Source: Rhodospirillales bacterium (GTDB lineage: Bacteria; Pseudomonadota; Alphaproteobacteria; TMED109). From it: 63,693 bases of DNA. The stretch is from contig JAPPED010000010.1 of the NCBI GenBank assembly GCA_028824295.1, positions 1 to 63,693 of the forward strand. Reading direction: 5' to 3'. Numbering within the stretch: the first letter of the stretch is position 1; the number at the start of each line of letters is the position of its first letter. The notes under the pieces are model-generated. The model was not told where the DNA came from, searched no databases, and saw nothing but the letters and a program-made list of their open reading frames with translations. A program made the position numbers and the translations under genes. Below are positions 36,158 to 44,652 of the stretch, piece by piece.

Positions 36158-36251
36158 ATGCAATTACTGCATACCATGGTCGCAAAAGTTCGCACGGATA
36201 TTTCTGAAATCTGCTGAGTTTTGGGCATTGCTCATCATGCAGAAATTGCAT
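36158..36251. promoter_or_regulatory. Two matching dyads upstream of the EmrA/EmrB genes
   Basis: ATGCA-ATTAC-TGCAT (36158-36172) and ATGCA-GAAAT-TGCAT (36237-36251): identical 5-bp arms, the same 5-bp spacing, centres 79 bases apart. A lone ATGCA half-site follows at about 36273. They lie in the roughly 450-bp gap (35904-36356) between the divergent DUF3365 and efflux genes, which otherwise holds no gene apart from a doubtful 38-codon frame starting at 36237. This looks like paired operators for a dimeric repressor of the MarR/TetR size class. Confidence 0.55.
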
Positions 36252-36356
36252 GACTTCCTTGACTCCTTTTCGATGCAGGTGGAGCGTGTATGGCTTGGAA
36301 AAGGCCTGCACCTGACCGATCCGGCAACGGGGCATGGCCTCGGACGGAATTGATCC

Positions 36357-37547
36357 GTGAAGACAAGCACGATCGTGGCATTGCTGATGGCCGTCGTCAT
36401 CGTGGCGGGGCTCGGGGTTTGGGGCACCGTTTGGTGGCAGGAGCGCCGCCATTTCGAGGTCACCGACAACGCCTACGTGCGCGGCAGCATCACGATGATT
36501 GCTTCCCGCATCAGCGGCTATGTCACCGAAGTACCTCCGCCGACGCACACGCATGTCCATCCCGGCGACGTGCTGGCGGTGTTCGAAACCGAGCCCCTGG
36601 AAGCGGTTGTGGACGAGCGGCGAGCGAGTGTCGAGGTGGCCTCGGCAGCCATGTCCGCTGCCCTCGCCGAGGTGGAAGCCGCCAACGCCGCAGGTGCCGC
36701 CGTGGCCGGCCACCGGGTTACGACCGAAGCCCGCAAGGTGGCGAAGCAGGTTGAAGTGCGCAGCGCTGAGGCCCGGGCGGCTTCGCTGGAGGCCGAGCGC
36801 GACCACGCAGCCATGGACGCCGAGCGGGCGGAGACCTTGTACGACGCGCGTTCAATCAGCCGCAGCGGTCTGGATGACGCCAGGACCCGGCTGGTGCGCG
36901 CCGAACACGATCTCCAGGCCGCCATCGCTGACGCCGCCAAGCTCCGCAGCGAGCTTCTGGTGCTCGATGCCGAGATCGCCGAGCTGGACGCGGAGGCCAC
37001 GGAACGCGAAGCCAACCTGAGCCGGGCGAACGCCCGCCACCAGAGTGCCGCCGCCGCACTCGAAAGCGCGAAGGCCAAGCTGGAGGCGGCGGAACTGGAC
37101 TTGGCGTCGACCGAAGTGCGCGCGCCGATCGAGGGTTTCATCGCCAACCAGACGGTTGAGCCGGGCTTCTACATCGAGGAAGGCTGGCCGATGATGGCAG
37201 TGGTGCCGCTGCACAGCATCTGGGTTACGGCCAATTTCAAGGAAACGCAGCTGGAACGGCTGCGCGTCGGGCAGGAAGTGCGAATCGAGGTCGATGCGTT
37301 CCCGGACCATCCGATCACCGGCCACATCCTGAGTTTCGCGCCGGCAAGTGCCGCGTCGTTCTCGCTGCTGCCGCCGCAAAACGCATCCGGCAACTTCGTG
37401 AAGGTCGTGCAGCGAGTGCCTGTCAAGATCCGGTTCCAGACGCCGGAAGCCCTCACCAACCGGATCGTGCCCGGCATGTCGGTCGTGGTCGCGGTTGACA
37501 CTCGTACGGCGCCGCAGGGTGCAGCCCTAGCGGAGCGCACACCGTAA
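36357..37547 (+). CDS. EmrA-like HlyD-family membrane fusion protein
   Basis: A 396-residue periplasmic adaptor for a multidrug efflux pump. It has one N-terminal membrane helix (TIVALLMAVVIVAGLGVWGTVWW), a barrel-sandwich strand VTDNAYVRGSITMIASRISG, a long Ala/Glu-rich coiled coil (about residues 85-235) and the second hybrid half DLASTEVRAPIEGFIANQTV, then VTANFKETQLERL typical of EmrA. GTG 36357 has only weak Shine-Dalgarno support. It is followed after 74 bases by the EmrB partner and preceded by two matching dyads. Confidence 0.9.
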   Translation: MKTSTIVALLMAVVIVAGLGVWGTVWWQERRHFEVTDNAYVRGSITMIASRISGYVTEVPPPTHTHVHPGDVLAVFETEPLEAVVDERRASVEVASAAMSAALAEVEAANAAGAAVAGHRVTTEARKVAKQVEVRSAEARAASLEAERDHAAMDAERAETLYDARSISRSGLDDARTRLVRAEHDLQAAIADAAKLRSELLVLDAEIAELDAEATEREANLSRANARHQSAAAALESAKAKLEAAELDLASTEVRAPIEGFIANQTVEPGFYIEEGWPMMAVVPLHSIWVTANFKETQLERLRVGQEVRIEVDAFPDHPITGHILSFAPASAASFSLLPPQNASGNFVKVVQRVPVKIRFQTPEALTNRIVPGMSVVVAVDTRTAPQGAALAERTP

Positions 37548-37621
37548 GCACGCCCTCCGTCCTGCCGCCAGCAATCGATGTCGGCGGACTGACACCATCC
37601 GGCCGTCTCGCCTTCTGGGCG

Positions 37622-39151
37622 ATGACCGGCGGGATGTTCCTGAACCTGATGGGGGTTCAGAATCTGGCCATCGCGTTCCGGCACATCCAGTCGGGTCTGG
37701 GGGCCGGACCGGACGAGGTCAGCTGGATCATCACGTCGTTCCTGATCGCGGAAGTCGTGATGCTCGCGATGTCCGGGTGGCTGCTGCGGGTGCTGTCGAT
37801 CCGCTGGATGTTCACGATGTGCGCGGGCGGGTTCACCGTCGGGTCGGTCCTCTGTGCGCTCGCTTGGGACATCAATTCCGCCGTAGCCTTCCGCGCCGTT
37901 CAGGGGCTGTTCGGCGGCGGCATCATGCCGTGCGTCTTTTCGGTGATGTTCACGCATTACCGACCGGAGGCCCGCGATCGCGTGAGCATGCTGGTCGGGC
38001 TCTTCGCGACCGCCGCCAGCGCGCTCGGCCCCATCCTCGGCGGCTTCATCGCCGAGTCCCTGTCGTGGCGCTGGATCTTTCTGTCCAACGTGCCGTTCGG
38101 CATCGTCGTGACCCTGCTCGGCGCGTCGCTCGGCCGATACGACTCGCCGGAGACGGGCCTCTGGAAACGGGCGGACCTGCCAGGGATCGTGCTCGCGATC
38201 CTGGTCCTGGGCCCGGGCCTGGTCGTGCTGGAAGAGGGTCGCCGCGCCGACTGGTTTGCCTCCGACCTGATCACCTCACTGACCGCGGTGTCGGCCATCG
38301 CCCTCCTGCTGTTCCTGGCCCGCGAACTCACGTGCAAGAATCCGGTGGTCGACCTCTCGGTGTTCAAGACGCGGAACTTCGCGCTCGGGAGCGCCGTCGT
38401 GTTTTGCTGGGGCGTCGTGCTGTTCGCTCCGGGATACCTGCTCCCCGTATTTCTTGCCCGGGTGCGCCTGCTCGACAGCATCGTCATCGGGCAGATGGTG
38501 TTCGTGCTCGGGGTCGGCCAGTTCCTGTCCGGTTTCATCACGCTCGCGCTGTTCCGGATCTGGCCGCGCCGGATCGTGGCCCTCGTCGGCATCCTGATGA
38601 TGGGCACGGGCACCCTGATGCAGGGCTTCATGTTTGCCGGACCGGGTTTCTGGGATGTGTTTCCGGCGCAGACCGTGCGCGGCCTCGCCGCGCAGCTGAC
38701 GTTTCTCCCGATCCTGAACCTGGCGCTCGGCTATCTGGGGCCCGACCGCATCAAGAACGCGTCGGGCTTGTTCAACCTGATCATGCGGCTCGGCGCGGCG
38801 GTCGGGATCGGCGCGATGAACTCCATCCTGGAAGCCAGAATCCAGCACCACTACACCCATCTGTCGGACGTTGCCCGGAACTCGGCCGCCGTGGCCCACG
38901 ACTGGCTGCGGATGCTCTACCGCGGCCTGGAACCGACGGTGTCAGACTCGTTTGCTGCCGTCCGGGGAACGGCGGGTTACATCTACCTGGTTGCGGAACG
39001 CGAGGCGATGGTCCTGGCGTTCAACGAATCGATGCTGGGGCTTGGTGCAGCAATGCTGCTGCTGGCGCCTTCGGTGCTGTTCCTCAAGAGCATTGCAGGA
39101 ATCCAGCCGACGCGGCGGCGCGGTGCCGATAGTAGGGTACGTGGCCCGTGA
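37622..39151 (+). CDS. EmrB-like DHA2-family major facilitator efflux transporter
   Basis: A proton-driven efflux transporter of the 14-helix DHA2 group, working with EmrA. Helices are evident throughout: FLNLMGVQNLAIAF, SWIITSFLIAEVVMLAMSG, AVQGLFGGGIMPCVFSVMF, LVGLFATAASALGPILGGF (motif C-like) and WRWIFLSNVPFGIVVTLLG. ATG 37622 cuts into helix 1; in-frame codons back to the EmrA stop encode SGRLAFWAMTGGMF, which fits the family, but they contain only a CTG (37562), so the true start may be non-standard. The last helix is followed by a short basic tail. Confidence 0.9.
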   Translation: MTGGMFLNLMGVQNLAIAFRHIQSGLGAGPDEVSWIITSFLIAEVVMLAMSGWLLRVLSIRWMFTMCAGGFTVGSVLCALAWDINSAVAFRAVQGLFGGGIMPCVFSVMFTHYRPEARDRVSMLVGLFATAASALGPILGGFIAESLSWRWIFLSNVPFGIVVTLLGASLGRYDSPETGLWKRADLPGIVLAILVLGPGLVVLEEGRRADWFASDLITSLTAVSAIALLLFLARELTCKNPVVDLSVFKTRNFALGSAVVFCWGVVLFAPGYLLPVFLARVRLLDSIVIGQMVFVLGVGQFLSGFITLALFRIWPRRIVALVGILMMGTGTLMQGFMFAGPGFWDVFPAQTVRGLAAQLTFLPILNLALGYLGPDRIKNASGLFNLIMRLGAAVGIGAMNSILEARIQHHYTHLSDVARNSAAVAHDWLRMLYRGLEPTVSDSFAAVRGTAGYIYLVAEREAMVLAFNESMLGLGAAMLLLAPSVLFLKSIAGIQPTRRRGADSRVRGP

Positions 39152-39257
39152 AGCACTGCACGACAGGTTCCATGCGGTTGCACGGTGCGAGCATGTCATC
39201 GCTTCGCGCCGACAGTCGTGAAACGGTCAAGACTTCGCGCTAAGGTCACCCTGCCCC

Positions 39258-40562
39258 ATGCAAAACGCCACCCGCTTCCTGCTTGACGACTCCCACGCCG
39301 GCGTCGGCCCGGACGATGTTCCGTCCGTCTTCCGGCTCCGCCAGCAGTTCCCGCGCCCGATCGAGCCGGATCTTGTCGCGGCGGTGCGGCGGGAGATGGC
39401 GCCGGTGGTCGCCGCTGTGTGGCCCGGCCAGCGCATCGTGGTGACGGGTTCGAGCCGGGGCATCGCGAACCTCGCAACCGTAGTGCGCGAGTGCGTGGGC
39501 GCGCTGCGCGATGCGGGCGCCCGTCCCATCGTCGTCCCCGCGATGGGTAGCCACGGCGGCGCGACGGCCGACGGGCAGGCGCGGGTGCTGGACGACATCA
39601 ACGGCATCACCGAGGCGAGCGTCGGCTGCCCCATCGAGTCGAGCATGGAGGTGGTGCAGATCGGGACCACCGCCAGCGGTTTCCCGGTGTACCAGGACAG
39701 GATCTGCCACGAAGCGGACGGCGTGCTCGTGGTCAATCGCGTCAAGCCGCACACCGGCTTCACCGAACGGGTGGAGAGCGGCATCTGCAAGATGCTCGTG
39801 ATCGGCATGGGCAAGCAGGCCGGTGCGTCGAAGATCCACCATCAGGCGTTGCGGCTGGGCATGGGCCGGCTCGTGCTCGAAGCGTCCCGCATGATCGTGG
39901 AATCCGCCCGACCGCGGCTGGTCGGGGCCATCGCGCTCGTGGAGAACGCATTCAAGGAGACCGCCGTCGTCCAGGGCGTGCCGGTGGGACGCTTCGACGC
40001 GCTTGTCGAGGCGGAAGGCGAGTTGCTCGAACGCGCCTACTCGCTTCTGCCCCGGCTTCCGTTCGAGGATCTCGACGGCCTCATCGTCGACGAGATGGGG
40101 AAGAACGTGAGCGGTGCAGGCATGGACACCAACGTCATCGGGAAGAAGGATGGCATGACGAGCCCGCGGATCGGCGCCATCTACGTGCGCGGGCTGACCG
40201 AGGACACCCACGGCAATGCGGTCGGCCTGGGAAACGCCGACATCATGCCGCGCTCGCTGCTTCCGCACGTCGACCTCAACTCCACGTACATGAATGCGTT
40301 CACCGCGAAGCGCCTGTCCGTCTGCAAGGTACCGATGCTGGTGGAGAACGAGCTGCAGGCATTGCAGGTCCTGCTCAATTTCCGGGCCGAGGAGGATCCA
40401 GCGTCGCTCCGGCTCGCGTGGATCCGCAACACGTCAATGCTCGACGAGATGTGGGCCTCGGAGGCGCTGCTCGGCGAGGCGCGCGCCGCTTCGAACATCG
40501 AAGTGCTGTCTGCGCCGGCCCCGATCCGCCTCGACGACGCGCTCGCGCTCGCTGCTCCCTGA
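39258..40562 (+). CDS. LarA-like DUF2088 protein
   Basis: A 434-residue protein related to the N-terminal domain of nickel-pincer lactate racemase LarA. Signatures are RIVVTGSSRGIANLATVVREC, PIVVPAMGSHGGATADGQ, VLVVNRVKPHTGFTERVESG and VIGMGKQAGASKIHH. LarA itself forms the cofactor attachment at a conserved Lys and two His in comparable loops; here Lys/His in KPHTGF and HHQAL are candidates. No larBCE cofactor genes are near. The reaction is unknown; a racemase or epimerase of a hydroxy acid is the obvious guess. Confidence 0.78.
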   Translation: MQNATRFLLDDSHAGVGPDDVPSVFRLRQQFPRPIEPDLVAAVRREMAPVVAAVWPGQRIVVTGSSRGIANLATVVRECVGALRDAGARPIVVPAMGSHGGATADGQARVLDDINGITEASVGCPIESSMEVVQIGTTASGFPVYQDRICHEADGVLVVNRVKPHTGFTERVESGICKMLVIGMGKQAGASKIHHQALRLGMGRLVLEASRMIVESARPRLVGAIALVENAFKETAVVQGVPVGRFDALVEAEGELLERAYSLLPRLPFEDLDGLIVDEMGKNVSGAGMDTNVIGKKDGMTSPRIGAIYVRGLTEDTHGNAVGLGNADIMPRSLLPHVDLNSTYMNAFTAKRLSVCKVPMLVENELQALQVLLNFRAEEDPASLRLAWIRNTSMLDEMWASEALLGEARAASNIEVLSAPAPIRLDDALALAAP

Positions 40563-40886
40563 CGAGGGCCTGCTTCCCCGCCATCGCTATGTCCTGCACC
40601 CGCCGGATCGCCGGGAAGGTGCCCGCCGTCGTCTTCTCACCCCCCGCCCAGCACATGGCACCGAACCGGGACAAGAGTGATCCCTTTCGTTTAGAGGACC
40701 GACTATTGAAGGTTAATCCATTAACATACAATAGCGGGACGCCTTGTTGCAGGAATTCAAATAAGGGCTTGTCCGTCGTGTGGCGCGGTCAAACGGACAG
40801 CCACAGCCTGCCGAAATTCGGCTTGGAGCCTGTCAAGGCGTTCGTGCCGCCGCGCCGCCGGGGTCGTGCTGCGGTGAGCCGAGCGA
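40563..40886. other. Intergenic, partly AT-rich, no gene seen
   Basis: About 320 bases between convergent genes. A locally AT-rich block (around 40700-40740) includes the repeated TTAA of GGTTAATCCATTAACAT. I see no intact gene or clear terminator. Confidence 0.35.
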
Positions 40887-41723
40887 TCAGTGCGACAGCA
40901 GCACCGGGACCGTCATGCTCTTCAGCAGGTCTCGCGTGACTCCGCCGAGCCACAGCTCCCGCACGCGGGCATGGCCGTACGCACCCATCACAAGGAGATC
41001 GATCCCGGCGTCTGAAATCCGATTGAGGATCAGGTCGGAGATCGGCACGTCCGGAGCGTTCAGCTTCTCCACAGACACGTTGACGCTGTGCCGCGCGAGA
41101 TGCCGTCCGAGATCCGCGCCGGGGACGGGACCGTGCCGGTCGCCTCGCTCCTCTGGGTCCACCGAGAAGATCACAACCTCGGCCGCCTGCTGCATGATGG
41201 GGAGTGCGTCGGCTACCGCCCGGGCGGATTCCCGGCTCGCGTCCCACGCCACCATTACGCGCTCGCCCACCTTCGGATAGGTGCCGAAGTGGGGAACCAC
41301 GATGACCGGTCGCCCGCTCGCAAGGAGGACGTGCTCGGCTAGGTCCCGGGATGCCCCGAAGGCACCGCCTTCGCGCCCACTCTGTCCGATGACGGCGATG
41401 TCTGCGTGCCGGCTGAAGAGGGCAGTCGTCCTGACCGGGTCGCCCTCCGTGGAATGCCATTCATGGGCGACCCCCGCCGCCTGCGCGCTTCGTTCAAACC
41501 CCTCGCGGACCCGTGCATGGGCCGCGTCCTCCGTCCGTCGCCGTGTGTCCAGATCTCCCGAAAACACGTCTGCGGCGGCGTACCCGGCGAACGACAGGTC
41601 GTCTCGAAGCATCATCCCGATCGCGTGTGCCTCGTGGCGGGCGGCCAGCCGGATCGCGTACTGCACGCGCTCCTTGCTTTCAAGCGTGTCGTCCGCCACC
41701 ACGAGAATGTCCTTGTAAGCCAT
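40887..41723 (-). CDS. Tandem-domain universal stress protein
   Basis: A 278-residue UspA protein with two domains. Domain 1 (about residues 1-145) begins YKDILVVADDTLESKERVQYAI and ends in VLLASGRPVIVVP. Domain 2 has the ATP-type signature GAYGHARVRELWLGG, then VTRDLLKSMTVPVLLSH. Such proteins bind ATP and protect against various stresses. ATG 41723 has GAGGAG nearby. Monocistronic; the next gene upstream on this strand is 417 bases away. Confidence 0.9.
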   Translation of the reverse strand: MAYKDILVVADDTLESKERVQYAIRLAARHEAHAIGMMLRDDLSFAGYAAADVFSGDLDTRRRTEDAAHARVREGFERSAQAAGVAHEWHSTEGDPVRTTALFSRHADIAVIGQSGREGGAFGASRDLAEHVLLASGRPVIVVPHFGTYPKVGERVMVAWDASRESARAVADALPIMQQAAEVVIFSVDPEERGDRHGPVPGADLGRHLARHSVNVSVEKLNAPDVPISDLILNRISDAGIDLLVMGAYGHARVRELWLGGVTRDLLKSMTVPVLLSH

Positions 41724-42140
41724 CGCGTACTCCTCGCAGCTGCCTCAGCAGCCGTTCTTGAACTCTTGTGGAAGTAGCACCGCGCCGCCGGCGCAGGATC
41801 ACAACGTCCGGGCGTCAGCCTCTCCGGACGGGTGATCGGCGCCAATCGATTGGCCTGGCGGAAATTTAGTGCACGGCGGGGTCGGCGGCCAAGCAGGTCG
41901 TCTGGAGCGCGCGCGTTCCGCCACTTGGCCGATCTTCGGTCGGCACATGCCGGCGCACGATAGCTGTGACTTTCAGGATGAGACGAGTTGGAAACGCCGG
42001 TTGGCTGCCTGGGATCCCCGAGCCCGGCATGCTTTCGCGTCGCTGCACGAACACCGAGCGCGCTTCACCGAGTGGCCCGAGATTACACGTCCACGTTCAA
42101 GCTACGGGCCGGCCGCGTCCCGACGGGAGCGGGCGGCCGT
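41724..42140. other. Intergenic, no gene seen
   Basis: About 420 bases between the stress-protein start and the dioxygenase stop. Frames on both strands are shadow-like (Arg/Pro/Ser-rich) with no motifs. Confidence 0.35.
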
Positions 42141-43016
42141 TCACGCGGCGGCGCGCTCCCCCCGGTACAACCCCGGCGTGCCCCGCAAGCTGATCCGCCA
42201 CAGGAGACGCTCGGTCCCGGGACCGTCCGGATCGTCCATCGGAGCCGCGGAGTGCATGGTCATCTGGGTGTCCCAGATGCCGATATCGCCGACCTCGTAC
42301 TTGTGCGCGTAGATGTACTTGTCCTGCACGCAATGGTCCTTGAGCGACCGCAGGAGGGCGTCCGAGGCCTTTTGAGGCATGCCTTCGATGGCGCGAGGCG
42401 TGCCGCTGACGGCGTACAGCGTGCGCTCGCCCGTGATCGAATGAGCGCGCACCAGCGGATGCAACACGGGCGGCACAGTGGCTGCCTGCGCGTCGGTGAG
42501 TTGCTGGGTCGGGTGTTCACTGTCGCGGCCAGCCGTCGCCCCGTAGCAGTGAACCGCGACCAGTTTGTCGACGCGTGCGCGCGTGTCCTGGTCAAGACCG
42601 TCGTAGGCGGCCTTCATGTCGAGAATTCGGGTCTCGCCGCCCACATCGGGGACCTTCTGGGCGTACAGCATGGTCGCGCTGGCAACTTCGGCCTCGTAGG
42701 ACTGGTCCGTATGCCAGAAGACGGCGGTGTTCCGGCTGTACTCCCGCCAGCGTCGCGTCACGTTTCCTACTTCGAGGAGATCCGGGTAGCCCGGCATCCG
42801 TGCCGTATCGATGACGTGCTGGATAGGGACTCCCCACTGGCGGCCGAACCGGAGATACGCGTCCTTGTCGCAGTTCTGCTGCTTCAGGACCAGCAGGCGA
42901 TGCCGGTAGAGTGCCTGCGACAGCGTGAGGAATTCGTCGTCACTTACACCTGCCTTGAGGTCCACGCCATGGACGGCTTGGCCGAACGGGCCGTCGAGCG
43001 CTTCGAAACGAATCAT
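42141..43016 (-). CDS. TauD/TfdA-family Fe(II)/2-oxoglutarate dioxygenase
   Basis: A 291-residue 2-oxoglutarate-dependent oxygenase. The iron ligands are visible: first His and Asp in VFWHTDQSYEAEV and the distal His in MTMHSAAPMDDPDG, with the 2-oxoglutarate-binding Arg in RLLWRISLRG. The N-terminus (FEALDGPFGQAVHGVDLKAG) is typical of TauD. Members release sulfite from taurine-like compounds or hydroxylate other substrates; which one applies here is unknown. It is the only gene of its unit. Confidence 0.9.
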   Translation of the reverse strand: MIRFEALDGPFGQAVHGVDLKAGVSDDEFLTLSQALYRHRLLVLKQQNCDKDAYLRFGRQWGVPIQHVIDTARMPGYPDLLEVGNVTRRWREYSRNTAVFWHTDQSYEAEVASATMLYAQKVPDVGGETRILDMKAAYDGLDQDTRARVDKLVAVHCYGATAGRDSEHPTQQLTDAQAATVPPVLHPLVRAHSITGERTLYAVSGTPRAIEGMPQKASDALLRSLKDHCVQDKYIYAHKYEVGDIGIWDTQMTMHSAAPMDDPDGPGTERLLWRISLRGTPGLYRGERAAA

Positions 43017-43291
43017 GGAGAGACCCTCGTTTCGATAAGATCCGATAGGCGGGACCCCATGGTGGCGTCGAGTTCGGCTCTGTGCAACTGTGCGGGCGTT
43101 GAAGGGGGCTGGTGAATGTTGACTGGAAACCTCGGAGCCACCCGGCGGATCTTCACCAGCCTGGGGGAGCGGCCAGAAGGGAACCGGCCCATCTTTGCTG
43201 CTGGAGACGGCTGGTACAACACACTCGGGCGCACTGTCACATCACAGTTGTGCGACTCGAGATCACCAAACTTTTCATCCACGATATCGTC

Positions 43292-43539
43292 GTGATCAGG
43301 ATCAACATCGCCGAGGCAAAGGCTCATTTTTCGCGGTATATCGAGGCCGTCGAACGGGGCGAGACGGTAATTGTCTGTCGCCGCAACGTTCCGGTTGCCG
43401 AAATTCGGCCGCTGTTGCAGGTGTCACACCAACGGCGGCCTGTCGGCATTGACGCGGTATGCAGGTGCCCGCTAGCTTCTTTGATCCCCTCCCCGACGAC
43501 TTGCTCGCCGCCTTCGAGGGCATGGCCGGTAGAGAGTGA
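43292..43539 (+). pseudogene. Frameshifted Phd/YefM-type antitoxin without its toxin
   Basis: From GTG 43292, IRINIAEAKAHFSRYIEAVE and AEIRPLLQVSHQRRPVGID are a normal Phd antitoxin N-terminus (about 50 codons). At about 43453-43458 the frame goes wrong, while one frame over the true tail is intact: GMQVPASFFDPLPDDLLAAF, then EGMAGRE and TGA. The expected Arg-Gly-Met after Gly-Ile-Asp would need one extra base, so a one-base deletion is the simplest cause. No PIN or other toxin follows in the next 380 bases. Confidence 0.7.
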
Positions 43540-43923
43540 GGCTATTGCTCGAGTCCTGAGCGTTGCCCTGATGGGCGGCAGATGAGGCACAGTTGACGGA
43601 CACGGCTCTGACGCGATGCCGCGACTCAGGGCACGAAGCGTTTCTCAGTGCTGTATTCGCCTTGGAAAACGCATGCAAGCGCTACTCGTTTGGTGTCCGC
43701 TTCCATCTTGTAGTTGCGGACTTGAGCACGGCGCAGCGTCATCCGTACGTCCCTTTGCCCAGAAATCGTGCCAGCACTTGCAGCGGGAAACCTTGCACCA
43801 CGGCATCACTTCCGAACGAATGCCGGCGTGTTCCATCAGCGATGCTTGAAGGCGAGGCTGGTGCCGGCCAATCGCGTGCGATCAAGCGTCCTTTGCCGCA
43901 GAAACCGGTCTGGAGGCAGGAAA
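43540..43923. other. Intergenic, no gene seen
   Basis: About 380 bases where a VapC-type toxin would be expected after the Phd remnant. I find no PIN-domain acid motifs in any frame. Confidence 0.35.
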
Positions 43924-44259
43924 TCAGTCTGACAAGCGATCGGCTGCAGGATCGGCAAAATTCGTAATCGTGACATCCCCTTGGGGAAATTCGGCGACAA
44001 TATTGAGTTTCCCGCCCATGGCCTCGATATAGGAGCGAAGGTTGGACACGTACATGTCGGTTCTGCGCTCAAGCTTGGCGACAGCAGGTTGTTTGACATT
44101 TAGCGCTTGCCCAATCGCTTGCTGAGTCATGGCGCGTGCCCGGCGGAGTTCATGAAGCGGCATGGCCGCGCGAAGCGCGGCCTTTCTTTCTTCAACACGA
44201 TGCCGACGTTCAGGCGTGAAGTCCCGGGTCAACTCTCGAAAGTTCTTCCGTCCGGTCAT
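43924..44259 (-). CDS. HigA-type XRE antitoxin
   Basis: A 111-residue XRE DNA-binding protein. The helix-turn-helix is at about residues 36-60 (RRARAMTQQAIGQALNVKQP, then AVAKLER), followed by a short segment (DMYVSNLRSYIEAMGGKLNI) and strand VAEFPQGDVTI. It is encoded after the toxin, the HigBA order. Its start overlaps the toxin stop by four bases (ATGA). It probably binds the dyad in the promoter at 44624-44652. Confidence 0.9.
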   Translation of the reverse strand: MTGRKNFRELTRDFTPERRHRVEERKAALRAAMPLHELRRARAMTQQAIGQALNVKQPAVAKLERRTDMYVSNLRSYIEAMGGKLNIVAEFPQGDVTITNFADPAADRLSD

Positions 44260-44618
44260 GGGATCAATCCCTCCCCTTTCAATTCACTCAGGTAGATGTC
44301 GTAGAGACGATCGGCAACAGGTACGTACTGTTTGTAGAAGCGCGCATTTCCTGTTTTGTCTCCGCCGATGAGCAGAATTGCTGTTCGTCTGGGGTCGAGC
44401 GCATAGAAGACCCTAAGAGGTCTTCCGGAGCTCTGGATTCGGAGTTCCCTCATGTGACCGTGGCGGGAGCCCAGGACGCCCGACGAGTACGGAAACGGCA
44501 AGTGGGGTCCGTACTCCATCAGGAGTTCGACGACTGCAGTGATGTCGTTCTGCTCATTGTCAGAGAGACTGCTCCACCAATCGCCGAACTCGTTGGTGAA
44601 TTCGACTTCTTGGGTCAT
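44256..44618 (-). CDS. HigB/RelE-type toxin
   Basis: A 120-residue RelE/ParE-superfamily toxin (Gp49/HigB-like), a ribosome-dependent mRNase by family. EFTNEFGDWWSSLSDNEQND, FPYSSGVLGSRHGHMRELRI and RPLRVFYALDPRRTAILLIGGDK give the strands and basic residues of the active surface. Its ATG is about five bases after the -10 box, so the mRNA should be leaderless or nearly so. It is coupled to HigA. Confidence 0.9.
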   Translation of the reverse strand: MTQEVEFTNEFGDWWSSLSDNEQNDITAVVELLMEYGPHLPFPYSSGVLGSRHGHMRELRIQSSGRPLRVFYALDPRRTAILLIGGDKTGNARFYKQYVPVADRLYDIYLSELKGEGLIP

Positions 44619-44623
44619 CTGTT

Positions 44624-44652
44624 CTAATATTCCATAGGCGGAATACAGTCAA
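44624..44652 (-). promoter_or_regulatory. HigBA promoter with internal operator dyad
   Basis: On the minus strand TTGACT, exactly 17 bases, TATTAG, then five bases before the toxin ATG. Inside the spacer lies TATTCC-N6-GGAATA (44628-44645), a perfect 6-bp dyad overlapping the -10 side. Autorepression by HigA here would block RNA polymerase directly. Confidence 0.7.

Noticed and set aside
37777-39132. 451-codon plus-strand frame inside the EmrB gene
   Set aside because: Frame-shifted shadow of a transporter gene with clear membrane helices; the shadow is Arg/Pro/Gly-rich.
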